Part shown: piece after piece, positions 52,408 to 59,848 of the stretch
How positions within the stretch are numbered: position 1 is the first letter of the stretch
How the letters are laid out: each line of letters opens with the position of its first letter
Assembly: GCA_964385055.1 (NCBI GenBank)
Contig: CAYLMH010000004.1
Location: 1-64,000, forward strand
Reading direction: 5' to 3'
From: JACRPI01 sp964385055
GTDB taxonomy: Archaea > Nanobdellota > Nanobdellia > Woesearchaeales > DSVV01
DNA: 64,000 nucleotides
Notes under the pieces: generated by a model
Database searches by the model: none
The model's input: only the letters and a program-made list of their open reading frames with translations
What the model was told of the DNA's origin: nothing
Translations under genes and position numbers: made by a program

Positions 52408-52543
52408 TTTTTAATGGCGGATTGAGCCAGATTTGAACACACACAAAAATCCTCACGGATTTTTGGTGCCGTGCTCGCAACGTACGTTGCTCGACGGAAT
52501 CTGGGTAGCCCCACCATTTTTTAAGTGGTGATGAACCCAGATT
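52389..52543. repeat. tRNA-Pro 3'-end duplication and palindrome block
   Basis: Twenty-four bases of the tRNA-Pro 3' end plus T-run (52389-52412) recur directly at 52498-52521. CCAGATTTGAAC (52427-52438) is the reverse complement of the tRNA T-arm and ACCCAGATT (52535-52543) that of the second copy, so both copies form hairpins. Between are AAAAATCC-TCAC-GGATTTTT (52445-52464) and the 14-bp palindrome GCAACGTACGTTGC (52477-52490) framed by CCGT/ACGG. Direct repeats at a tRNA 3' end are the usual footprint of integrase-mediated insertion. Confidence 0.75.
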
Positions 52544-52575
52544 TGGTTAAATTAATCAAAATTAAGGTGTTATAC

Positions 52576-52908
52576 ATGAAAACAAAAAGACAAGGAGCTT
52601 CAAAACGATATGGTCCACGATACGGACGACGACTTCGACAGAAAGTAGAAACTGTTGAAGCAATGCAAAAAACAAACTATCAATGCCCATTCTGCCACAA
52701 AAACGCAGTCAAACGAATGGCAGTCGGCATTTGGCAATGCCCAAAATGCGCTGCTGTCTTCACAGGAAAGGCGTACACTGTTCCAAAGAAAGCAAGTGCT
52801 GAAGAAGAAACTGGACAGGAATTGCTCGTGGAGACTCCAGAAGATGGAGAAGAATTCCTCGAGGAAGAACAAGAAGAAGTCCAAGCAGATGAACAACAAT
52901 CTGCATAA
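52576..52908 (+). CDS. rpl37ae: ribosomal protein eL43 (L37Ae)
   Basis: A 110-residue large-subunit zinc protein. It starts MKTKRQGASKRYGPRYGRRLR and has the C2C2 ribbon YQCPFCHKNAVKR with IWQCPKCAAVFTG. The usual length is about 85-95; here a 35-residue acidic tail (EEFLEEEQEEVQADEQQ) is added. ATG 52576 follows AAGGTGTTATAC; an upstream frame is not used. First gene of the run eL43-rpoP-pcc1-pfdB-UPF0147, the common archaeal order. Confidence 0.93.
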   Translation: MKTKRQGASKRYGPRYGRRLRQKVETVEAMQKTNYQCPFCHKNAVKRMAVGIWQCPKCAAVFTGKAYTVPKKASAEEETGQELLVETPEDGEEFLEEEQEEVQADEQQSA

Positions 52909-52949
52909 TTTTTTTATTTTTAGAAATATTTTAAGAGCTGAGGTTCAAA

Positions 52950-53087
52950 ATGGTTGAATACAAATGTTTTGATTGCAACAAAATTGTTGGCGTAGAATTT
53001 TTACGAAAAAAAGTGCGATGCCCATACTGTGGCTCTAAAATGCTCTACAAAGCACGCGCTACTGTGACTAAAGTAAAAGCACGATGA
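52950..53087 (+). CDS. rpoP: DNA-directed RNA polymerase subunit P
   Basis: A 45-residue zinc ribbon subunit of archaeal RNA polymerase (Rpb12 homologue): MVEYKCFDCNKIV, then VRCPYCGSKMLYKARA, with the two CxxC pairs. AGGTTCAAA precedes the ATG at 52950. Its TGA overlaps the ATG of pcc1 (ATGA). Length and location are standard. Confidence 0.93.
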   Translation: MVEYKCFDCNKIVGVEFLRKKVRCPYCGSKMLYKARATVTKVKAR

Positions 53088-53320
53088 AACTCACTGCTGA
53101 AATTATTGTCACATCTCCTCGTGTTTCTGCATTACGGCACTGCTTTGACGCAGAGCTTGCAAGCATGCAAACACCACGAAGCACTGTGGCTATTCATACA
53201 ACAAAAGAAAACATGCAATTTGCAATTACTGCAACAGACGCAACCGCATTGCGCGCAACATTAAACACGATCACTAAATTGCTCAGCGTTTTTGAAAAAG
53301 CTGCAGAGGAAACACCATGA
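53084..53320 (+). CDS. pcc1: KEOPS complex subunit Pcc1
   Basis: A 78-residue Pcc1, the dimerisation subunit of the KEOPS complex that makes t6A at position 37 of ANN-decoding tRNAs. The hallmark C-terminal helix ATDATALRATLNTITKLLSVFEKA with the preceding FAITATD strand is present. It overlaps rpoP and pfdB by four bases each, so the genes are translationally coupled. Relevant to the window because the GAU tRNA-like genes carry G37 and could not receive t6A. Confidence 0.9.
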   Translation: MKLTAEIIVTSPRVSALRHCFDAELASMQTPRSTVAIHTTKENMQFAITATDATALRATLNTITKLLSVFEKAAEETP

Positions 53321-53649
53321 CCAACACACAAACACAAGAAAAAATCCAGCAGCTTCAGGCAATTGAGCAAAATATGCAACATCTTCTCAAACAGCGACAA
53401 CAATTTCAAATGCAACTTCTTGAAGTTGAATCCGCTCTCGAGGAATTGAAAAAAACAGATAAAGCGTACAGAATTATTGGCAACATTATGGTTGCTTCTG
53501 AAAAATCAGATCTTGAAAAAGAATTGACAGAAAAAAAAGATCGCATTGGAATCAGAGTCAAGAGTTTTGAAAAACAAGAAACCTCATTGAAAGATCAGGC
53601 AAAAGCATTGCGCGAAGAAATCATGAAAGCAATGCAAGCAGCAAAGTAA
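53317..53649 (+). CDS. pfdB: prefoldin subunit beta
   Basis: A 110-residue prefoldin beta (GimC) subunit, a jellyfish-shaped chaperone that passes unfolded proteins to the thermosome. Two coiled-coil helices (IQQLQAIEQNMQHLLKQRQQ and KQETSLKDQAKALREEI) flank the beta hairpin TDKAYRIIGNIMV. The length is right for archaeal beta. It overlaps pcc1 by four bases. Confidence 0.93.
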   Translation: MTNTQTQEKIQQLQAIEQNMQHLLKQRQQFQMQLLEVESALEELKKTDKAYRIIGNIMVASEKSDLEKELTEKKDRIGIRVKSFEKQETSLKDQAKALREEIMKAMQAAK

Positions 53650-53663
53650 TAAAAGTGACGACC

Positions 53664-53912
53664 ATGGAAGATCAACGAATAGTGAGCATTGTAGAAGCAT
53701 TACAGGAAATTGCAGGAGATAATACTGTTCCTCGAAATGTTAAAGAAAAATTAACAAAAATTGTCGAAGTACTCAAACAAGAAAAAGAAGATTTTCTTCT
53801 CCGCAAAGACAAAGCATTAAGCGAACTTGATGAAGTAGTGGAAGACACCAATTTACAGGCGTACACACGAACACAAATCTGGAATGTGGTTAGCGCGCTT
53901 GAGATGATGTAA
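53664..53912 (+). CDS. UPF0147 family protein
   Basis: An 82-residue helical protein of the archaeal UPF0147 family, function unknown, usually found after prefoldin beta as here. The core VPRNVKEKLTKIVEVLKQEKEDFLLRKDKALSELDEVVEDTN is typical. ATG 53664 has AAAGTGA upstream; a GTG three codons earlier is an alternative. Last gene of the eL43 run. Confidence 0.88.
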   Translation: MEDQRIVSIVEALQEIAGDNTVPRNVKEKLTKIVEVLKQEKEDFLLRKDKALSELDEVVEDTNLQAYTRTQIWNVVSALEMM

Positions 53913-53926
53913 GAATTCTTAAGAAA

Positions 53927-54676
53927 TTACTGAATAGGATTCAATCCTACTCCCTTATACGCAAGTCCTTTTCTCTCTGGAACGAGGTACTCTCCAAATC
54001 CTGCTTGATGTAACCTAAATTTCTCAGCTTCTGCTGTAACTCTAAATCGATCATTACCTTGGACATCTGCAGGTTTGCTCGCGTCGGTCATCAGACAACG
54101 AGGTTGCCATGTAATTCCTACATAACTTCCCACAGAACGCTGCTCTCCAACATAGAGCTGACCAATTTGAATTCCACTTGCATACAAACCGAGTCGTTCC
54201 ACAGGTCCCATGTATTTGGTCTGCAACCCATGATACCTTACAGAAAGAGCATGAAATGTTCCATTAAGACTTTTTTTAAGATCATCTGTAATTCGCACAT
54301 CATATTTGACGAGGGCATCTAAATCCTCTTCAAAATCTGTGAAAACTGCAGACGACTCTCTTCTTCCTTGCTTATCAAAATACACTCGAACGCGGAAAAA
54401 ACGATTCTCTACTGCAGGAACTGGAAATAATCCTTCGTAAGTACTACCTCGAGAACCAAGCTGTAATTTTCCAAATTTTACGCTGTTCACAGGTATTTTT
54501 GCAGGAGCTAAAGAAAAGTAAAAATCCATTTTTCTTACGTCCTTTACCTCTCGCTGTCGAACAACAACCTGATTATGATTCAACCGAGTAATTACTCCTA
54601 CTAAATCATTTACTGATTCTGGCAGACCATTGCCTATATAGGCTGCTTTCTTTGTTTCAAGAGAATTTTTTACCAT
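53927..54676 (-). CDS. hypothetical protein
   Basis: A 249-residue soluble, beta-rich protein (VGVITRLNHNQVVVRQREVK, then FRVRVYFDKQGRRESSAVF). It has no signal peptide, one cysteine and no recognisable motif. TTTATATAA lies on the minus strand at about 54710-54718, before the ATG at 54676. Converges on UPF0147 with 14 bases between stops. Confidence 0.5.
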   Translation of the reverse strand: MVKNSLETKKAAYIGNGLPESVNDLVGVITRLNHNQVVVRQREVKDVRKMDFYFSLAPAKIPVNSVKFGKLQLGSRGSTYEGLFPVPAVENRFFRVRVYFDKQGRRESSAVFTDFEEDLDALVKYDVRITDDLKKSLNGTFHALSVRYHGLQTKYMGPVERLGLYASGIQIGQLYVGEQRSVGSYVGITWQPRCLMTDASKPADVQGNDRFRVTAEAEKFRLHQAGFGEYLVPERKGLAYKGVGLNPIQ

Positions 54677-54820
54677 TTTCTAACCCTTAACTCAACCAGG
54701 ATTATTAATTTTATATAATTTATATAGTTTATGCATCTATTTTCTGTAGGAATAGGGAAACAGGGTGCTGAACCAAAATTTTATAAATCTCCTCAAACTC
54801 AAAATTGATGGTGATATTTT

Positions 54821-55252
54821 ATGACATTAGAACTTCCTGAGTCTATGGACAATCTTGTTTATTTTACAAATAGATCAATTGACAGCGGCAAAGCAATTGT
54901 ATGGGTTCCAAGACAACAATGCCCAAAATGCAAAAAAGCATTGATGGGAAAACCTGCTGAAGACGGTCACGTCAAAATCCGCGCAAAAGAATATGTATGT
55001 CCAGCATGCAAATATACGGTCGAGAAAACAGCCTATGAAGAAGGATTAACTGCATGCGCGATTTATACCTGCCCTGCTTGTTCTGCAAAAGGAGAATATA
55101 CTGGACTCTTCAAACGAAAAAATATTGAAGGCGCACTGACATTTAGATTTCCTTGCGGCAAATGCAAAGCAAACATTGACGTTACTAAGAAGATGAAGGA
55201 AAAGAAAAAGAAAAAAGGCAGCGCTGAAGATGACGTGCCTGATGATGAGTAA
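54821..55252 (+). CDS. multi-zinc-ribbon protein
   Basis: A 143-residue protein with three zinc-binding pairs: RQQCPKCKKALMGK with YVCPACKYTVEK, then IYTCPACSAKGEY with FPCGKCKANIDV. A lysine-rich tail (MKEKKKKKGS) precedes an acidic end. The family is conserved in several DPANN genomes by general memory, function unknown; translation or RNA roles are plausible. GGTGATATTTT before the ATG is a Shine-Dalgarno, and TTTATAAAT is the TATA element (about 54779). Confidence 0.65.
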   Translation: MTLELPESMDNLVYFTNRSIDSGKAIVWVPRQQCPKCKKALMGKPAEDGHVKIRAKEYVCPACKYTVEKTAYEEGLTACAIYTCPACSAKGEYTGLFKRKNIEGALTFRFPCGKCKANIDVTKKMKEKKKKKGSAEDDVPDDE

Positions 55253-55336
55253 AATATTCTCTTTTCTTTTTTAGTAATCCTTACTCAGTGGTAATAGCAC
55301 GCAACTTTTATAAATACGATTATTTTTCTCGACTCT

Positions 55337-56098
55337 ATGCAATCTACATTTTATGAAGGTCTTGACGCAGCATATCTTCGTCTTGAAACACTGTTAAATA
55401 GTTTTAGGACTGCTGAAATAGATCAAAGAGTGCGAGTATATAACGCTGGAAAACCACTTAAATCCCTTGTTACTCCTATTGATGCAACGACGTTTCCGAT
55501 AAAGCTATCATCTTCTGACAAAACAGGACGTGTTGTCCTTCCTCTTGGAGAAGGATATGCTTGTAAAGCACCTATTGCTCAAACACTAACAGAGAATCTT
55601 TTTTGCCTTGCAACGTATAGCCTAGGGCGCCGAGGAAGCGATCATGCAAGCGCATCTTATTTTCGAGAAGAAAGAAACCAAGAGATTTTCCGAAAATATG
55701 GCCTTACTCTCCAAAATGGATTTTACGTCCCAGAACACAGAGTAGTTGGACTACAAGTGGAAAATGGACTTGTACGAATTGATCCTGAAGGAACTGGAGT
55801 TACCATTACAGAAGATCTTACAGAAGGAGGATTATATGTCATTCGTGATGTCCAAGCACGTGATTTTTGGGCATTGCAAAATGCTGCTGCATTCCTTGAA
55901 GAATACAAAAGGCACATGGATGTATTAAATGCGCTGTATAAAAACCCACACATTGATGCTTCTGTTAATAGACACGGCGCATCCGCAGATCCAACTTTGT
56001 CATTGAGCAGAATGTTACTGATTAGAATTGATGGCAATATTGGATCATTGGTTCTTGGGGACTTGGACAACATTGCCTTTGAAGAGAAAACACAATAA
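55337..56098 (+). CDS. hypothetical protein
   Basis: A 253-residue soluble protein (MQSTFYEGLDAAYLRLETLL). The middle part (HASASYFREERNQEIFRKYGL) and the rest are mixed alpha/beta with no signal peptide or cysteines in pairs. TTTATAAATACG lies about 28 bp before the ATG, so leaderless. No motif recognised. It heads a stretch of poorly characterised genes that continues to the window end. Confidence 0.5.
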   Translation: MQSTFYEGLDAAYLRLETLLNSFRTAEIDQRVRVYNAGKPLKSLVTPIDATTFPIKLSSSDKTGRVVLPLGEGYACKAPIAQTLTENLFCLATYSLGRRGSDHASASYFREERNQEIFRKYGLTLQNGFYVPEHRVVGLQVENGLVRIDPEGTGVTITEDLTEGGLYVIRDVQARDFWALQNAAAFLEEYKRHMDVLNALYKNPHIDASVNRHGASADPTLSLSRMLLIRIDGNIGSLVLGDLDNIAFEEKTQ

Positions 56099-56131
56099 AT
56101 TAATTAAATACGACGACGTTTCTTGTATGTT

Positions 56132-56782
56132 ATGCAAAAAATCACCACCCCCGATGGCTCTGTTACTTTTCACAATGAACAGTTTGATGAATCGTATCAC
56201 TCACGATCTGGCGCAAAAGAAGAAGCAGTAAAGAAATTTGTTGAACCCTGCAAAATAAAAGAACTTGCGAAAACAGGAAAAGTGCGGATTCTTGATGTCT
56301 GTTTTGGATTAAGTTACAACACGGTCGCTGCAATTGACGCTGCACTCGAGGAAAATCCAGATTGCGCGATTGAGGCAGTTGGTTTGGAAATAGATCCTGA
56401 AATTTTACACGCAATTACTGAAATTGATGCGCCTTTTACAAATTTCTTTATAATGCAAGAAGCAGTGAGGAATAATTACAAATACGAAAAAGGAAATGTC
56501 AAAATAGAAATACTTCTCGGAGATGCAACAGAAACAATCAAAACTATTAACAAAGAGTTTGACGTTGTCTTTTTAGATCCATTTTCTCCGAAAAAATGTC
56601 CGCAACTCTGGACAGCGCCATTTTTTGCAGAGATCTACAGACGACTCGTGCAGAATGGTAGACTCGCAACGTATAGCTGCGCTCGCGTTGTGCGGGATAA
56701 TTTGAAAGCAGTAGGCTTTACAGTCATTGATGGTCCACAATTATGGAGACGAGGACCAAGCACGATTGGGGTTAAGGAGTAA
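56132..56782 (+). CDS. MnmC-like (DUF752) SAM methyltransferase
   Basis: A 216-residue methyltransferase related to the MnmC C-terminal domain/DUF752, which finishes mnm5s2U modification of tRNA wobble uridine in bacteria. It has ILDVCFGLSYNTVAAIDAAL (SAM motif I), VGLEIDPEIL, LLGDATETI and VVFLDPFSPKKCPQLWTAPFFAEI, the last being diagnostic (FSPxKxPxLW). FAD domain absent, as in stand-alone DUF752 proteins. ATG 56132 has TTAAATAC at leaderless spacing. Confidence 0.85.
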   Translation: MQKITTPDGSVTFHNEQFDESYHSRSGAKEEAVKKFVEPCKIKELAKTGKVRILDVCFGLSYNTVAAIDAALEENPDCAIEAVGLEIDPEILHAITEIDAPFTNFFIMQEAVRNNYKYEKGNVKIEILLGDATETIKTINKEFDVVFLDPFSPKKCPQLWTAPFFAEIYRRLVQNGRLATYSCARVVRDNLKAVGFTVIDGPQLWRRGPSTIGVKE

Positions 56783-56803
56783 GCCGTTACCCCAAGCCCG
56801 TAA

Positions 56804-57007
56804 CAACCCCTCTGTTTCCTGTGGAACTATTGACAAGTAACACTGCTTCACTGTCACTTATTCTCGGTAAGCTTGAGTATAGTCTTTTGTATACTGCTAT
56901 GGCAACCCCTTCATTTCCTGTGGAACCCTTTGGTCGTGGTGATTACAACATTTAAGTATACTGATGTGTATACTATTGTAGGAACCCCTTCGTTTCCTAT
57001 GGAACTC
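56804..57007. repeat. three dispersed copies of an AACCCCTYYRTTTCCTRTGG repeat
   Basis: Copies at 56804-56828, 56903-56928 and 56982-57007, each followed by AAC. Copies 2 and 3 are preceded by GTATAC-containing palindromic sequence (AGTATACTGATGTGTATAC at copy 3). Spacing is 99 and 79 bases, too irregular for a CRISPR array. The 292-bp region holds no gene other than the promoter of 57075 (CTATAAAAAG near 57041). Confidence 0.65.
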
Positions 57008-57074
57008 TTGAAAGTAATGATTTACTGCAAAATAAGAAACTATAAAAAGAAGGAGATGCTGAAAATTATTTTTA

Positions 57075-57725
57075 ATGGACCTTGAAACACGGACGTTAGG
57101 CGGTGTTGCAGGGGGAACTTATTCTCGAGCAGAAGCTTTGAAACCAGAAAACCCATTTCTTGCGTATCTTACCCTTGCAGGAATTCCGTATCTGTCGACT
57201 GAACAAAGAGAGACCGCAACTTCTTTTTATCGGACATCAGAACCAACAGCAGCAGGAGACGCAGTGATTCGATTGATTGGCAAGATGCATGCACATGGCG
57301 TTACGCTCAGAAGATTACAAGAACAATGGCCTTATGATTGCATTAAAAGAAAAGGGGATGGACTTTATTTTGCTTTTGATGGAGAAGAACCTCTTCTTGC
57401 AGTTCCTGGTGAATTTGTTCTCGTGGATGACGTATATTTGGAGAAATATTTTGGACAAAAGATTGAGGATGAACGACAAAGACACCGAGGGATCTGCAAT
57501 GAGTTGTTCTTTGCTTTAGGAGGAGGTATCGGACGACTTATTGATACAACACCCTGCGAACCATACACAAATCCTGAGCGCGCTCGACGGGCTGAAATTT
57601 ATCTTACCTCGTTCAGAGAAGCATGTCCCTCACCCGCACTTATACAAATGCATGAAGAGGCATTGAGAAAAAGTTCATTCCCGCAATTTCTTGACTCCCG
57701 GTATAATCCATTTGCAACTCAGTAA
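57075..57725 (+). CDS. hypothetical protein
   Basis: A 216-residue soluble protein with two cysteines near the active-looking segment RHRGICNELFFALGGGIGRLID, but no family I can name. The N-terminal part (LETRTLGGVAGGTYSRAEAL) is Gly-rich. Promoter CTATAAAAAG is about 30 bp upstream. It is followed after 33 bp by the methyltransferase at 57759, which has its own TATA. Confidence 0.5.
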   Translation: MDLETRTLGGVAGGTYSRAEALKPENPFLAYLTLAGIPYLSTEQRETATSFYRTSEPTAAGDAVIRLIGKMHAHGVTLRRLQEQWPYDCIKRKGDGLYFAFDGEEPLLAVPGEFVLVDDVYLEKYFGQKIEDERQRHRGICNELFFALGGGIGRLIDTTPCEPYTNPERARRAEIYLTSFREACPSPALIQMHEEALRKSSFPQFLDSRYNPFATQ

Positions 57726-57758
57726 ACATTTATATCTTCAAATACGATTCTTTCTTCT

Positions 57759-58361
57759 ATGGTTGACCAACAACGTATTGATGAGATTGTTCGGTTTTAT
57801 ACACGCTTTTCTGATGAAGAAAGACGGCAGAAAGCAACTTCGATTGGCTGCTATCGACCGACGAGAATGGATTATTTGAAGGACCTCTTCCATATCTTAT
57901 CAGAAGAAGGATTTTTGCAGTATGGCGATGTTTTTTTGGATGCAGGAGGTGGTGATGGTCGTGTCGCTGCGCTTGGCGCTGCATACAATATGCGAACGTA
58001 TTCTATTGAAGGTGACAGACACATCCATGCGCTTGCTGAAAGACGAATTGGAAAACTTCGAGAAGAAGGGATTTTACCTGCGGTGAGCGAATTACCATAT
58101 CCTATTCTTGCCTGCGGTGATTTCCTTGACATAAAAACGTATGTGCGACTTCCATTGCGCCCTTCTGTTATTGACACCATCTTTAATGGAGGAGATAATG
58201 AGCTTGCGGTCGCACGGTTTATGAAGCAGCACACAAGACAAGGAACATACATGCTTCTTATGCAAAGTGATGGAGCTGCAGCTGAAAGAGAACTCCTTCA
58301 TGTAGAGACGTACAGAGACAGCACGGGCAGAGTTATGGGAAAAATCTTTTCCCTTCACTAA
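57759..58361 (+). CDS. class I SAM methyltransferase
   Basis: A 200-residue methyltransferase. The SAM motif is VFLDAGGGDGRVAALGAAYNM, motif II YSIEGDRHIHALAERRI, and post-I FNGGDNELAVARFM. The N-terminal helix region (FYTRFSDEERRQKATSIGCYRPTRMDYLKDLF) is like small DOT1-like or PrmA-like archaeal methyltransferases. The substrate is unknown. TTTATATC lies about 27 bp upstream; leaderless. Confidence 0.75.
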   Translation: MVDQQRIDEIVRFYTRFSDEERRQKATSIGCYRPTRMDYLKDLFHILSEEGFLQYGDVFLDAGGGDGRVAALGAAYNMRTYSIEGDRHIHALAERRIGKLREEGILPAVSELPYPILACGDFLDIKTYVRLPLRPSVIDTIFNGGDNELAVARFMKQHTRQGTYMLLMQSDGAAAERELLHVETYRDSTGRVMGKIFSLH

Positions 58362-58392
58362 TTAACCACTTGATAGTGATAAAACAACGAAA

Positions 58393-58404
58393 CCTTTAAA
58401 TATA
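58393..58404 (+). promoter_or_regulatory. strong BRE/TATA before a non-coding region
   Basis: CGAAACCTTTAAATATA, the same BRE/TATA string used before coding genes. No start codon with an open frame lies at the expected start site (about 58426); a hairpin does. Confidence 0.5.
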
Positions 58405-58425
58405 AGCAGGTTTCTTAGTTGTTTT

Positions 58426-58475
58426 GGAAAGGTTGGGGGCATTTCCTTTGGGAATGTTGACTCCTTTCTTTTTAT
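58426..58475 (+). ncRNA. candidate small structured RNA
   Basis: About 27 bp after the TATA box lies GGAAAGG (58426-58432), which pairs with CCTTTC (58463-58468). Between them GCATTTCC and GGAATGTT form an inner hairpin with loop TTTG. The outer arm is followed by TTTTTATT, a possible T-rich terminator. The result would be a roughly 50-nt RNA with a two-part stem. No known family recognised. The rest of the 195-bp gap is AT-rich. Confidence 0.4.
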
Positions 58476-58556
58476 TGTCACAAAGTTTCGTTTACTTCGC
58501 ACTGAAGTCGTTTGGTCACAACTTATATTAGCTTTATTTAAAAAAATAATAAAAGG

Positions 58557-59225
58557 ATGAATTGTAATGCAGGACTTGCAAGGCGATTTTTTGGATGTGT
58601 TTGGCGATTAAAAGGAATGAGAAAAATAAAAAGTGAAACTAAAATGAAACAAACAATCAAATTTATTTTTGGCATTGGATTACTCGCATTTTTTGCACTG
58701 ATGGTGCTCTTGTTTATGAATAGCGCTGAAACAGAGACTTCTATTGAATATACCTATCCTACCGAAGGTGAATATACTTCTTATGAAATTGAACATATTG
58801 TGAAAGGCTATGAAGGCGCACAATATGAAAGCACAGACTATGGTCTGACTGATGAAGAAAAGCAAGCGATCTTTGAAGCATATAATGAGTTGAAGACATT
58901 TGAAGCAGAATATGACGAAGCGCGAGACATTGCTTCTGGCGATGACGATCAGACATTCGCAGAATCTGAAGAAGATCGCATCGAGGAATATTGTTCAGAA
59001 TATGGCTTTGAAGCATGTTATGATTTTGCATATACCTGCGAAACAGAATGGGAATGTCATTTAGTCAGTATAACTTGCGATGATTATGACTATGATCCTG
59101 CTAAAGAAATTTCTTGGGGAAAGAAGTATGGCTGTGATTCCTGGAACGTTGTTGTTGCAGAAGAAGATTTTGACATCCGCACTGTTGATGAAAGTTATTA
59201 TGAGAGTTATGGGTGGATGAGATAG
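58557..59225 (+). CDS. hypothetical exported acidic protein
   Basis: A 222-residue protein. A basic N-terminal part (about 30 residues) precedes a hydrophobic segment (FIFGIGLLAFFALMVLLFM) that is an anchor or signal. The outer part is very acidic and Tyr-rich with six cysteines (EEYCSEYGFEACYDF, YTCETEWECH, SITCDDYD, GCDSW), probably disulfide-linked. AGGATG-type start at 58557 or ATG 58644 directly before the helix are both possible; the first has TTTATTTAAA at leaderless distance. It heads the operon that continues to the window end (five-base gap to the next gene). Confidence 0.55.
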   Translation: MNCNAGLARRFFGCVWRLKGMRKIKSETKMKQTIKFIFGIGLLAFFALMVLLFMNSAETETSIEYTYPTEGEYTSYEIEHIVKGYEGAQYESTDYGLTDEEKQAIFEAYNELKTFEAEYDEARDIASGDDDQTFAESEEDRIEEYCSEYGFEACYDFAYTCETEWECHLVSITCDDYDYDPAKEISWGKKYGCDSWNVVVAEEDFDIRTVDESYYESYGWMR

Positions 59226-59230
59226 GAACA

Positions 59231-59821
59231 ATGACAAGAGAATACCTAGAACGGACAAGAAGCTTACGACCAATTATTTCTGCAGATACTGCACTTCTAG
59301 AAAGAGTTTTAGGAACATTCCAATCAACGTATGAAGATCAAGAACTACCTAATGGCGTCTTGCTCCTTGGAGAAGGAACGCAACATAAAGTCTACTGTGT
59401 TGGCAAAATAAGAAATCCTGCTACTGAACAAGACCTTTACCTTGCGCTACGCTTGACAAAGAATGATCTCTTAACAGTACCACAAGAAATACAACCAAAC
59501 TTATTACTGGAAACTATTGGCGCGTATGAGGGTGCGCATATTCAGGGCCATAATGTTCCTTATTTCACTGCGATTGTTACTGCGACGCTTTGGGACGAAC
59601 CGTTGAGGCATGCAGGAATACTTACTGAAGACTTAACAATGGGAAGACAAAGAGAACTCAAACCTGAACACTCTCATCTTGAATGTGAATTTTTTTTACG
59701 CGATGAACCTAATGGAACAAAGACAAGATTTTTTGTTGATCCCAGTGGTTTTACTCAACTTCCTCATGTAAACACTGGACACTACATGTCTTCAGATGCG
59801 TTAATACACATAAAAAGATGA
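59231..59821 (+). CDS. hypothetical protein
   Basis: A 196-residue soluble protein (MTREYLERTRSLRPIISAD). The segment VLLLGEGTQHKVYCVGKI, then YLALRLTKNDLL, is reminiscent of the N-lobe of a kinase-like fold (Gly loop, then a Lys/Arg strand), but catalytic-loop motifs are absent. ATG 59231 has GAGATAGGA upstream and lies five bases after the preceding stop. Part of the operon. Confidence 0.5.
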   Translation: MTREYLERTRSLRPIISADTALLERVLGTFQSTYEDQELPNGVLLLGEGTQHKVYCVGKIRNPATEQDLYLALRLTKNDLLTVPQEIQPNLLLETIGAYEGAHIQGHNVPYFTAIVTATLWDEPLRHAGILTEDLTMGRQRELKPEHSHLECEFFLRDEPNGTKTRFFVDPSGFTQLPHVNTGHYMSSDALIHIKR

Positions 59822-59848
59822 AATAACAGTAATAACAAGGAAACAGCG

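Noticed and set aside
56804..57007. CRISPR array
   Set aside because: Only three partial copies with uneven 79-99 base spacing, no cas genes in the window.
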